The position numbers and the translations under genes are program-made. Below, one piece after another: positions 1-7,591 of a DNA stretch of 64,000 bases (positions within the stretch are counted from its first letter, which is position 1; each line of letters begins with the position of its first letter). The DNA comes from JAJZAM01 sp027391075 (GTDB lineage: Bacteria > Actinomycetota > Acidimicrobiia > Acidimicrobiales > Palsa-688): assembly GCA_027391075.1 (NCBI GenBank), contig DAHYHI010000015.1, positions 62,001 through 126,000 of the forward strand, given 5' to 3'. The notes beneath the pieces are model-generated. The model did no database searches. It was given only the letters and a program-made list of their open reading frames with translations, and was not told the origin of the DNA.

Positions 1-272
1 GAGCGTAGCGTTGCCAGGCATCGCGCCACTCCGCCTTCGACCTTGTAGGGGTTGGTCCGAGACGTTCCGAGGATCGTTCCGCCACGGGGCAGAATGCCCC
101 TACAGCGTTCTACGTCCAATTCGGTGCTGCGATTGTCCATGACCCCCTCCCACCCGTCGAGGAAGCCTACAAAGCTGTCTCCGTAGCGGACTTCACCCTT
201 GCGAACGACCGCTCGGATAACGGCGTTCAGCCCGGGGCAGTCACCGCCACCGGTAAGCATTCCTACTCTCAT
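1..272 (-). CDS. pfkA: 6-phosphofructokinase, N-terminal part (runs off window)
   Basis: About 90 residues are visible before the window edge. Translation from the ATG at 272 gives a phosphofructokinase N-terminus: GGGDCPGLNAVIR at residues 8-20 is the nucleotide-phosphate loop, and GTSRTNP follows near residue 70. The enzyme phosphorylates fructose 6-phosphate to the 1,6-bisphosphate in glycolysis. The residue after the later GGD motif that separates ATP-dependent from PPi-dependent enzymes lies outside the window, so the phosphoryl donor cannot be settled. A purine-rich AGGAGAGGG stretch just upstream supports the start. The gene is not obviously coupled to nrdR, 92 bases upstream. Confidence 0.9.
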   Translation of the reverse strand, partial: MRVGMLTGGGDCPGLNAVIRAVVRKGEVRYGDSFVGFLDGWEGVMDNRSTELDVERCRGILPRGGTILGTSRTNPYKVEGGVARCLATLR

Positions 273-364
273 GTCCCTCTCCTACCTAGAACCCCTCCGA
301 CTCTAATCGCAGTAGGAGGCCCTCGAGATCCGGTGAGGTCCTCTCCGGACGAGCCCCTTGTGCG

Positions 365-826
365 TCACGGCTCGGCGGAAGCCCGTTCGAGCATCCCCGC
401 CTCACGTCTGAAGTCCCCGGCACCGGAGAAGCCCTTGTACACGCTGGCGAAGCGCAGGTAGGCAACTTCGTCTAGCCGCCGGAGTTGCTCCAGCACCGCA
501 AGACCCACCTGCTCGTAGGTCACCTCGCCGCCTACGAAACGCAACGACTCCTCCACGCCGGCACTGAGCTGTGCAATATCCTCCGCTCCTACCGGCCGGT
601 TTTTCGACGCGGCCGCCACGCCAGCCGCTACCTTCGCGCGATCGAACAGTTCGCGCTCACCTGAGCGCTTTACGACTACCAGCGGGACCTCTTCAATGCG
701 TTCGTAGGTGGTGAAGCGGGCCCCGCACCCCCCGCATTCCCGTCGACGGCGAATCGCCGAACCGTCTAAGGCGGAACGCGAATCAACGACCCGATCTTCC
801 GTGCAGGAGCAACGGGGACAGCGCAT
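365..826 (-). CDS. nrdR: Transcriptional repressor NrdR
   Basis: NrdR represses ribonucleotide reductase operons in response to ATP/dATP. From the ATG at 826 the protein is 153 residues, the usual family length. Zinc ribbon cysteines are C3, C6, C31 and C34 (MRCPRC, CGGCGARFTTYER), followed by an ATP-cone domain over about residues 47-137. An upstream in-frame ATG at 850 would add eight residues; neither start has a well-spaced ribosome site, and 826 is preferred because the family normally begins just before the first CxxC. Position beside lexA and a LysM gene matches other Actinomycetota. Confidence 0.93.
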   Translation of the reverse strand: MRCPRCSCTEDRVVDSRSALDGSAIRRRRECGGCGARFTTYERIEEVPLVVVKRSGERELFDRAKVAAGVAAASKNRPVGAEDIAQLSAGVEESLRFVGGEVTYEQVGLAVLEQLRRLDEVAYLRFASVYKGFSGAGDFRREAGMLERASAEP

Positions 827-916
827 CCCCTCGAAGGTATCGCTATACATGACAAAATCGCGGAATAAGGACCCACGAACACGCCAATCGGGAAAAAGAA
901 GCTCGGTCGAACAGGA

Positions 917-944
917 ATCGAGACACCTTTGGGTGTGCCTCGAT
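917..944. terminator. Terminator-like hairpin between the LysM gene and nrdR
   Basis: An inverted repeat pairs ATCGAG with CTCGAT, plus an inner ACACC/GGTGT stem around a four-base loop, directly after the LysM gene stop at 949. No clear U-tract follows on the minus strand, so termination is inferred from position and stem stability only. Confidence 0.4.
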
Positions 945-948
945 GCCT

Positions 949-1455
949 TTAGTGATCAGGTATCTGCAGTGCCTCTCCGGGGTAAATCGACGTGCCGTGC
1001 AACTGCGAAGCTAGACGGTCAACTATCGGCCGCTCGTCCCCCGCTGGGTCGAGCCTGTGGGCTATCGACCACAGTGTGTCACCCGGTTCAACCACGTAAA
1101 CGACCTCGCTCGCCGCATTCATCTGGCCGATCGACTCGGTCTGTGGGCCTCTCGCCGCCGAGCCAATCGCCCCCGCCTGAGCGTTCGCCCGCTGCCCGGA
1201 CATGATCGTTCCGATCGCCCAAGCGGTCGCCACCCCTATCATTAGCACCCACAAGCTCCTGCGCAACACTCGGTTCGCAGCCCAAGCACCTCGCAGCGGC
1301 GGACTGGGAGTCGGATACCTGGACTCCCCAACTAGGAACTCACGAGAACTTTGCTTCGAAGCCGAGGAGATGTCACCTTGCACCTCCTCCCAATCGAAGA
1401 GCCGGCTTCGACAATCTACGGCCATTCCGGAGGTTGGGACCACGCTGCGAAACAT
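949..1455 (-). CDS. LysM-domain membrane protein, putative SOS cell division suppressor
   Basis: The 168-residue protein has one predicted membrane segment (about residues 67-84) and a C-terminal LysM domain (about 119-166, starting VVYVVEPGDTLWSIA) that should bind peptidoglycan outside the membrane. The arrangement is that of the YneA/DivS/Rv2719c group: a short LysM protein divergent from lexA that halts septation during DNA damage. Family membership is inferred from architecture and position, because sequences in this group are poorly conserved. The GTG/ATG region at 1455 overlaps LexA box 1, so repression should be direct. No Shine-Dalgarno is visible; the message may be leaderless, or start at the ATG at 1425. 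Confidence 0.72.
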   Translation of the reverse strand: MFRSVVPTSGMAVDCRSRLFDWEEVQGDISSASKQSSREFLVGESRYPTPSPPLRGAWAANRVLRRSLWVLMIGVATAWAIGTIMSGQRANAQAGAIGSAARGPQTESIGQMNAASEVVYVVEPGDTLWSIAHRLDPAGDERPIVDRLASQLHGTSIYPGEALQIPDH

Positions 1456-1462
1456 ACGTTCG
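1449..1462. promoter_or_regulatory. LexA box 1
   Basis: GAAAC-ATAC-GTTCG matches the actinobacterial/Gram-positive SOS consensus CGAAC-N4-GTTCG with two mismatches in the left arm. It overlaps the predicted start codon of the LysM gene, suiting repression of that gene. Confidence 0.65.
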
Positions 1463-1471
1463 TAACTTAAT

Positions 1472-1485
1472 AGAACATTTGTTCG
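1472..1485. promoter_or_regulatory. LexA box 2
   Basis: AGAAC-ATTT-GTTCG differs from CGAAC-N4-GTTCG at one position. It lies 23 bases from box 1, in the middle of the lexA/LysM divergent promoter region. Confidence 0.8.
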
Positions 1486-1500
1486 GTGTCAAGACCAAAT

Positions 1501-1514
1501 CGAACAGATGTTTG
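1501..1514. promoter_or_regulatory. LexA box 3
   Basis: CGAAC-AGAT-GTTTG differs from the consensus at one position and is the box nearest lexA, 116 bases before its start. It is the likely autoregulatory operator. Confidence 0.8.
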
Positions 1515-1630
1515 CCCCCGGGCTCCAGTCGTGATAGCATGAAATGTGGTGTCAGGCGTGGACTTCGCCGAGTCACCCTGAGCCCGCCCGGCAGCAGAAC
1601 CTCCCAACGCTTTCGAGGAGCGACACCGAC

Positions 1631-2263
1631 ATGGCAGACAGTGAACCGACCGGTAAGAGACGGGAGATATTGGATTTCATCTCCGCTCAGGTTCGTGAGC
1701 GGGGATACCCGCCGTCAGTAAGGGAAATAGGTGAAGCAGTAGGACTAGCTTCGTCCTCGACGGTCCATACCCATCTGCAGACCCTGCACCGCCAGGGATT
1801 CCTTCGTAGGGACCCTACCAAGCCCAGGGCTATCGAGGTGCGCTACGACGCTCTTTCCGCTACGCCCGTCGAGAGGCGACCGGCGCGCCACGTACCCCTA
1901 GTGGGCGACGTCGCCGCAGGTACAGGAGTCCTCGCCCAAGATAACGTCGAGGAACTCCTGCCTCTGCCAGAGGACTTCACCGGAGACGGGACTTTGTTCA
2001 TGCTACGAGTCCGAGGCGACTCGATGGTCGAAGCCGGGATCCTCGACGGCGATTTCGTGGTCGTACGCCAGCAGTCCGAAGCCAACGACGGTGACGTCGT
2101 CGTGGCCGGGATACCCGACGGGGAGGCGACTGTGAAGACGTTCCAGCGCAAGGATTCCACTATCGTGCTAGTGCCCTCAAATTCTAGTCTCGAACCTATG
2201 GTCTACGACCCGGCAGACATCACTATCTACGGGAAGGTCGTCACCGTGCTCCGCCGCCTTTGA
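1631..2263 (+). CDS. lexA: SOS repressor LexA
   Basis: LexA represses the SOS regulon and self-cleaves when RecA filaments form. The 210-residue protein has an N-terminal winged helix (about 1-70), the Ala96-Gly97 cleavage site in GDVAAGTG, catalytic Ser131 (RGDSMVE) and catalytic Lys169 (ATVKTF). The ATG at 1631 is chosen over an open frame reaching back to 1544 because the conserved protein begins near here and GAGGAG lies about 11 bases upstream. It diverges from the LysM gene, and three LexA boxes lie between them. It converges on dapE. Confidence 0.96.
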   Translation: MADSEPTGKRREILDFISAQVRERGYPPSVREIGEAVGLASSSTVHTHLQTLHRQGFLRRDPTKPRAIEVRYDALSATPVERRPARHVPLVGDVAAGTGVLAQDNVEELLPLPEDFTGDGTLFMLRVRGDSMVEAGILDGDFVVVRQQSEANDGDVVVAGIPDGEATVKTFQRKDSTIVLVPSNSSLEPMVYDPADITIYGKVVTVLRRL

Positions 2264-2330
2264 TTAGAGTTGTGGTCGGTGTAGGTTTAGCGGCCAATGC
2301 TCTGCTTCGTAGGGACACTTGGCTTGTGCT

Positions 2331-3434
2331 CTAGGACGCGTCGATCTCCAGCAACGCTGCGATGGCATCTCTGACTGCTACAAGTTCACCGAGGGTGACA
2401 AACTCGTCTTTAGTGTGAGCTAGCTCTGGGTCACCGGGACCGAAGTTTACAGCGGGCATACCACGCTCTGCGAAGAAGGCGACGTCGGTCCATCCCAATT
2501 TCGCTCTGGGCGGCCTGCCACTGGCCCGGACAAGAGCGGACAACGCCGGGTGGGCAAGGTTCGGGGCGGCGGCAGGGCTACGGTCGACCACGCTGACCGA
2601 GTCACCGCGGCTCGGATCCAATGAAGGCACAATCCACCCTCGTAGGGCCTCCTCGGCTTCGAGGTCGGTCTGGTCGGGAGCGTAACGGTGATTTAGCACT
2701 ACTGACGCGCAGTCCGGCACGACGTTACCAGCGACTCCAGCGTCGAACTTGACTGCCTGCAGGGCCTCTCTGTACTCGCAACCGTCGATTACAGGTCGCC
2801 TCTCCTGATAGGAAGCCAACCTGGCGAGAAGGTCAGCCGAACGGTGGATAGCGTTCGATCCCATCCACGGTCTTGCGGTGTGAGCCCGGGACCCGATAAA
2901 CGTCACCGAGGCCTTCAGGACTCCCTGGCAGCCAGCCTCGACGTAGGAACCTGTTGGCTCGCCGAGGATCGCAGCGTCGCCGACAAGGAGTTCAGGCGAG
3001 GCACCCTCAATTTCGAGAAGTCCGCTGTATTTCCTGTCAACCTCCTCACACGAGTAGAACACGAAGGTGACGTCGAATGCCGGTTGTTTGGTCCCCCAAA
3101 CATCTGATCGGCTAAGCGAATCTGCCAGGTGAAGCATCACTGACAGGCCGCCTTTCATGTCCGAAGCGCCCAGCCCCCACAAGGTGTCACCGGCAACTCG
3201 GGCCTTGTCATTGCCGTTCGGTGGCACGGTGTCTAGGTGCCCTGCGATTATCAGGCGCGACGGTCGGCCGAAACTGCTCCGGGCTAGCACGTTGTTCGAT
3301 ATCCGGTGGACTTCGAGGCGACCATCGCCTAAAGAGCGCAGACGTGCTTCTACATGGTCCGCTATGCGCTGCTCATGGTGGCTCACCGAAGCGACGTCCA
3401 CCAGGGCTGCTGCGTCTGCTAACAGGCGGCTCAT
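2331..3434 (-). CDS. dapE: Succinyl-diaminopimelate desuccinylase
   Basis: This M20-family zinc hydrolase removes succinate from N-succinyl-LL-diaminopimelate in lysine and peptidoglycan precursor synthesis. In 367 residues I see GHLDTVP (H66 metal, D68 catalytic), the bridging D92 in GASDMKGG, the E130-E131 pair, E159 in LGEPTG and a late His near 340. The ATG at 3434 overlaps the dapC stop by one base (TAATG), indicating coupled translation; the longer open frame to 3587 runs inside dapC and is rejected. Other M20 peptidases look similar, but the dapC neighbour makes DapE the best call. Confidence 0.92.
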   Translation of the reverse strand: MSRLLADAAALVDVASVSHHEQRIADHVEARLRSLGDGRLEVHRISNNVLARSSFGRPSRLIIAGHLDTVPPNGNDKARVAGDTLWGLGASDMKGGLSVMLHLADSLSRSDVWGTKQPAFDVTFVFYSCEEVDRKYSGLLEIEGASPELLVGDAAILGEPTGSYVEAGCQGVLKASVTFIGSRAHTARPWMGSNAIHRSADLLARLASYQERRPVIDGCEYREALQAVKFDAGVAGNVVPDCASVVLNHRYAPDQTDLEAEEALRGWIVPSLDPSRGDSVSVVDRSPAAAPNLAHPALSALVRASGRPPRAKLGWTDVAFFAERGMPAVNFGPGDPELAHTKDEFVTLGELVAVRDAIAALLEIDAS

Positions 3435-4579
3435 TAGGCGACTCCGAGACGGCGCGCCATCTCCTCGATGTCCTCGATCCCACACACCATCGCTAGGCGC
3501 ACGTATCCCGAACCTCCCGGACCGTAGAAGGAGCCTGGCGAGACCAGCACGCCTGCTCTCTCGGCGAGTTCCTGCGTCCACGCCCATTCGTCACCCCCGG
3601 GTGCGGCCGCCCACAGATAGAAGCCACCCCGTGGGAGCTTCACTGCTACACCGACGTCTTTCAAAACCTCGGCTGCTCGCTGGATGCGCTCCAGATACCG
3701 GCCCCGTTGAAGCTCGACGTGGCTTTGATCCGCCAAGGCTGCGACCCCGGCGCTCTGGACTGGTCCCGGTACCATCAGACCTGCATGCTTGCGGACTTCC
3801 CTCAGGTAGCCGACGATGTCAGCGTCCCCGGCATACCAGCCAAGGCGAAGCCCGGCCATGTTCGACCTCTTGGAGAGGGAGTGGACTGCCACGACGCCTC
3901 CCAGCCCTGACACACCCGTACCTTTGCCGAGAATCGTCGAGGGTGGAACCGACCAGGTGAACTCTGCATAGCACTCGTCGCTGAACACCGCAACGCCGTT
4001 CGCGATCCCCCATTCGGCGACCTTGCCAAGGTCGTCGAGGCCTCCAGCGGGATTTCCGGGTGTGTTCACCCAGAGCATCAAAGCCCGGCGGGCGTCCGCC
4101 GGGTCGATGGAGGACACGTCGATCGACCAATCTTCGCTCATGTCCACCGGAACCGCCCTCAGACCGGCGAGCAGCGCACCCATCTCGTAGGTCGGATACG
4201 ACACGGCAGGAAACAGGACCGTGTCTCTCGTCGGGTTTCGAAGATGCAGCCAGTGCGGCGTCGTTGCGACGAACTCCTTCGTCCCGACACACACTGCGAC
4301 ATCGCCGGAACCTATAGCGACACCGAAACGTCTATCAGTCCACTGCGCGATCGCCCGTCGAAGGTCTGCGCCACCGATCGAGGCTGGGTACCCCCTGGCG
4401 CTGCGGTCTGCGTCGTCGTCGGGATCGAGTGCCCGCAGGACCAGAGAGGGCGGGGGATCACCCGGCGTGCCGATCGACAGGTCGATTACCCTCCCGAAAC
4501 GGGCCTGCGCCACAGCTTTGGCAGCATCGAGCCTGTCGTAGGGATAAGCGGGTGGCACGAAGGCAACAGCGTTGGTCAC
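3434..4579 (-). CDS. dapC: Succinyldiaminopimelate transaminase
   Basis: A fold-type I PLP aminotransferase of 381 residues, expected to convert N-succinyl-2-amino-6-ketopimelate to N-succinyl-LL-diaminopimelate with glutamate. The PLP lysine is K237 in VHSLSKRSN; NTPGNPAG (about 172-179) and DECYAEF (about 201-207) are typical cofactor-site segments. It reads directly into dapE with a one-base overlap, so the two consecutive pathway steps are translated together. The substrate is inferred from that pairing. The ferredoxin gene that often precedes dapC in Actinomycetota is absent; hflX lies 34 bases upstream. Confidence 0.9.
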   Translation of the reverse strand: MTNAVAFVPPAYPYDRLDAAKAVAQARFGRVIDLSIGTPGDPPPSLVLRALDPDDDADRSARGYPASIGGADLRRAIAQWTDRRFGVAIGSGDVAVCVGTKEFVATTPHWLHLRNPTRDTVLFPAVSYPTYEMGALLAGLRAVPVDMSEDWSIDVSSIDPADARRALMLWVNTPGNPAGGLDDLGKVAEWGIANGVAVFSDECYAEFTWSVPPSTILGKGTGVSGLGGVVAVHSLSKRSNMAGLRLGWYAGDADIVGYLREVRKHAGLMVPGPVQSAGVAALADQSHVELQRGRYLERIQRAAEVLKDVGVAVKLPRGGFYLWAAAPGGDEWAWTQELAERAGVLVSPGSFYGPGGSGYVRLAMVCGIEDIEEMARRLGVA

Positions 4580-4613
4580 TGGGAAGTCCTCGCTGGGTCT
4601 AGACGTCTGGGGA

Positions 4614-5885
4614 TCATGTAAGAGGCTCGGCTACGAAGTCCTTGAAGCGGGCGGCCCCCGCCTGGTCGACGCGCACTTTCAAAGTGACGTATGACTCGTG
4701 GTAGATCTCGCTCAGCACTTCGCCTTCCCTGTGAGCCGCAGCGAGAACATCGCCGCGCCCGTAAGGGACGCGCATCTCGACCACGGCGCTAAGCGCTCGA
4801 AGCCGGTCACCCACAGCCACGAGGAGGTCGTCGACTCCAAGCCCCGTCGCTGCCGACAGCACGACCGATCCGGGATTGCGGTCGGCGAGGCGGCCGGCTT
4901 GGTCGGGTGCGATATCGGACTTGTTGAACGCCAGCAGTTCGGTCACTTGTGAAGCGCCGATCTCCGCCAGCACCGAGCGGACAGCGTCGATCTGCAATTC
5001 GGGATCGGGGCTGGAGCTGTCGACGACGTGCACGAGCAGGTCAGACTCGCTCACGACCTCCAGAGTTGAACGGAATGCTTCAACTAGCTGGTGGGGAAGC
5101 TTCCTCACGAATCCCACCGTGTCGGACACGAGCACCGACTCCCCGCCGGGAAGCTCGAGACGGCGAGTCCGCGGGTCGAGTGTCGCGAACAGGCGGTTCT
5201 CGGCTACTACCGCGGCGTCGGTCAGGTGATTTAGCAGCGTCGACTTACCAGCGTTGGTGTAGCCGACGAGCGACACTGTTGCGAGACGGCTGCGCCGGCG
5301 GGACTTACGCTGGAGTCGTCGCCGCTCGGTCAGGCGCGCCAGGTCTCTCTCTAGGCGGTTCATCCGCTGCAAAAGGCGCCGGCGGTCCACTTCGAGTTGG
5401 GTTTCACCTGGGCCTCTCGTACCGATGCCGCCGGCTTGCTGGGAAAGCTGATGGCCTCGCCCGCGCAGTCGAGGCAAACGGTAGCGGAGCTGGGCTAGCT
5501 CAACTTGCGCTTTGCCCTCCTGGGTACGGGCGTTCTGGGCGAAGATGTCGAGTATCACCGCGGTACGGTCGATCGCGGTGCGCCCGAGGATCTTTTCAAG
5601 GTTGCGTGACTGCGCGGGCGACAACTCGTCGTCGAAGACGACCGTATCCGCATCGAGCGCCTGCGACACCTCGCGAAGCTGTTCGGCCTTGCCCCTGCCG
5701 ATGAAAGTCGCCGGGTCGGGGTGATCCCTCCTTTGCAAGACGCGACCCGCCTCGTCCGCCCCGGCGGTGTCGACAAGGAGCGACAACTCGTCGAGGTGCA
5801 TCTCCGTGTCGCGTTCCGACCCGGGCGGGACCGTCACACCCACTAGTACTATCTTCTCCCGGAAGCTGCGCTCGATGAGGCTCAA
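4614..5885 (-). CDS. hflX: Ribosome-associated GTPase HflX
   Basis: HflX is a GTPase that splits or rescues stalled ribosomes, especially under stress. The 423-residue protein has the N-terminal HflX domain, the conserved GGIGTRGPGE segment (about 152-161), an Arg-rich coiled linker, G1 GYTNAGKS (208-215), the DTVGF switch and NKSD for guanine recognition. The start is TTG at 5885 preceded by a G-rich AGGGGG site; the first downstream ATG would delete conserved sequence. It sits between dapF and dapC with gaps of 10 and 34 bases, probably in one transcript. Confidence 0.95.
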   Translation of the reverse strand: MSLIERSFREKIVLVGVTVPPGSERDTEMHLDELSLLVDTAGADEAGRVLQRRDHPDPATFIGRGKAEQLREVSQALDADTVVFDDELSPAQSRNLEKILGRTAIDRTAVILDIFAQNARTQEGKAQVELAQLRYRLPRLRGRGHQLSQQAGGIGTRGPGETQLEVDRRRLLQRMNRLERDLARLTERRRLQRKSRRRSRLATVSLVGYTNAGKSTLLNHLTDAAVVAENRLFATLDPRTRRLELPGGESVLVSDTVGFVRKLPHQLVEAFRSTLEVVSESDLLVHVVDSSSPDPELQIDAVRSVLAEIGASQVTELLAFNKSDIAPDQAGRLADRNPGSVVLSAATGLGVDDLLVAVGDRLRALSAVVEMRVPYGRGDVLAAAHREGEVLSEIYHESYVTLKVRVDQAGAARFKDFVAEPLT

Positions 5886-5895
5886 CGGCCGCCCC

Positions 5896-6693
5896 CTACC
5901 ACGGGCTCACCATGCACGTTGCGACCTTATGGGAGGGACCTGCAAGCGTGGCAGTACCGTCGGCGCTCAGGTTCACGCTGACCGAACCTCCGGGCTGGTT
6001 TACGGTGACCGCTGACCCTACCCGCCCCCAGTGGCGCATCGCGGCCGCGGCGGCGACCGACCCTGTGCCACACGCCTGTGTCTCCCCGACGCCACGCTCC
6101 CACACGCGCATCGTGACAGTGTCAGGATCGGGGCCGAGTGTCACGAACTCGACGTTGACCCCACCGTTTACGCTGCGCTCCAGCATCGGTCCGAGCGCGG
6201 CCACGTCGACGCCCGCCGGATCCGGGCCGAGGACCACGAGGTGGGGGTTTCCCACACTCACGAACATTCTCCCGTTGCCGACGTTACAGACCGGGCCGGC
6301 ACCTTCGAGCCCGACTGTGCCCATGCCGACCTCGCTCCAGGTGATGCCGTCACCGCGCCGTTGGACGCTGACCCGCCGTATCCCGGCCGGGGTGGCTACT
6401 TCGAAAGGCTGCTCCTCACCGATCCAGCCTGCGTCCAAGGCGACGTGTGCGAGGCAGCGCATCCCGTTACCGCTCATCTCCGCCTGCGACCCATCTGCGT
6501 TCCATAGGCGAAAATCGAAGGCGGGCCCGTGAGGGCCGAGGCGCCGGGAGACTATCAACCCGTCTGCTCCGAGCCCGGTATGTCGTTCGCACAACCGCCG
6601 GGCGACCGCCTCGTCGGCTTCTACATCCAAGCCGACCAGGAAGTCGTTGGCCAGTCCGTGCATCTTCGTCAAAGTCACTGGCGTAGAGGTCAT
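5896..6693 (-). CDS. dapF: Diaminopimelate epimerase
   Basis: Interconverts LL- and meso-diaminopimelate, the last step before peptidoglycan cross-linking precursor or lysine. The 265-residue protein carries the two catalytic cysteines: C80 in SGNGMRCLAH and C208 in QACGTGSVA. The N-terminal signature is MHGLANDF, with Ala where Gly is usual. The ATG overlaps the miaA stop by four bases, as is common in this run. With dapE and dapC close by, three late DAP steps are clustered here, while dapA and dapB are about 12 kb away. Confidence 0.95.
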   Translation of the reverse strand: MTSTPVTLTKMHGLANDFLVGLDVEADEAVARRLCERHTGLGADGLIVSRRLGPHGPAFDFRLWNADGSQAEMSGNGMRCLAHVALDAGWIGEEQPFEVATPAGIRRVSVQRRGDGITWSEVGMGTVGLEGAGPVCNVGNGRMFVSVGNPHLVVLGPDPAGVDVAALGPMLERSVNGGVNVEFVTLGPDPDTVTMRVWERGVGETQACGTGSVAAAAAMRHWGRVGSAVTVNQPGGSVSVNLSADGTATLAGPSHKVATCMVSPW

Positions 6694-7580
6694 CGTCTTT
6701 TCCAGTCTCTCAGTATTGCGTCGGCTACCGCCAGGGGATTTTCCGCCGTCTCATACCAGGCTATTCTCGGGTCGCGCCGCCACCATGACCTCTGGCGCAC
6801 TGAGAAACGCCTGGTGTGGCTCTCCGCCAAGGCCACGGCCTGCCCGAGCGGCACGTCGCTCTCCAGGTGAGCAGCCAACTCGCGGTACCCGAGCGCCTGG
6901 CGGGCGGTGCGGGACCAACCCTGCGGACGCTCCAAAAGGGTCCTTACCTCTTCAACGAAGCCCTCTGCGAGCATCGACTGGAGTCGGAGCGATATACGCT
7001 CCGCTACCACTGGACGGGGCAGCCACAGACCCGCGAGGTGCCACGACGTAGGCGGGTAGGAGCCCAAGCCCGGCCCGAAAGAGGAGAAAGGTCTCCCGCT
7101 GCCGAGAGTGGCCTCCAATGCCCGGATGACCCTTCGGCGGTTCGTCGGTTCCATCCTGGAGGCCCCCAGGGGATCAACCAGTACAAGACGCCGATATAGG
7201 CGCTCGGTGTCAGGTTCTTCTTCGAGCTCAGCTGCGATCTCGGGCCATCTGCCGGGCGGGTCGAGACCGTCGAGGAGCGCCTGCATGTACAGGCCGCTAC
7301 CACCGACCAGCAGGGCTACCGATCCCCTGGCTTCGATATCGGCTAGCACCGCGCGCGCCTCGCAAGCCCACCTGGTCACGTCGAAGTCGTCGTCAGGGTC
7401 GGTCAGGTCGAGCAGGTGATGGGCTACCTCGCCCCTCTGTTTCGAGGTGGCCTTCGCCGTGCCGATGTCCATGTAGCGGTAGACCTGCATCGAATCTCCG
7501 CTGAGGATCTCGATGTTACCGGCCCGCTTCGCAAGCTCGACCGCGAGTGCCGACTTCCCCGACGCAGTGCAGCCGACCAA
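6690..7580 (-). CDS. miaA: tRNA dimethylallyltransferase
   Basis: MiaA adds a dimethylallyl group to A37 of tRNAs reading UNN codons, before MiaB methylthiolates it. The P-loop is GCTASGKS, with Cys where Pro is usual, followed by SGDSMQVYR and DIGTAKA. The only common start codon is TTG at 7580, which begins right at the P-loop strand and gives 296 residues. Homologues have a few residues before it, so initiation at CTG 7595, overlapping the miaB stop, is possible. Order miaB-miaA-dapF is the actinobacterial norm. Confidence 0.93.
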   Translation of the reverse strand: MVGCTASGKSALAVELAKRAGNIEILSGDSMQVYRYMDIGTAKATSKQRGEVAHHLLDLTDPDDDFDVTRWACEARAVLADIEARGSVALLVGGSGLYMQALLDGLDPPGRWPEIAAELEEEPDTERLYRRLVLVDPLGASRMEPTNRRRVIRALEATLGSGRPFSSFGPGLGSYPPTSWHLAGLWLPRPVVAERISLRLQSMLAEGFVEEVRTLLERPQGWSRTARQALGYRELAAHLESDVPLGQAVALAESHTRRFSVRQRSWWRRDPRIAWYETAENPLAVADAILRDWKRR

Positions 7581-7591
7581 AGCAAGGTGCT

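Noticed and set aside
708..1205. Plus-strand open frame across nrdR and the LysM gene
   Set aside because: Arg/Ser/Pro-rich shadow of minus-strand genes, with no family resemblance. The same applies to the many antisense frames over dapC, hflX, ftsK, infB and smc.
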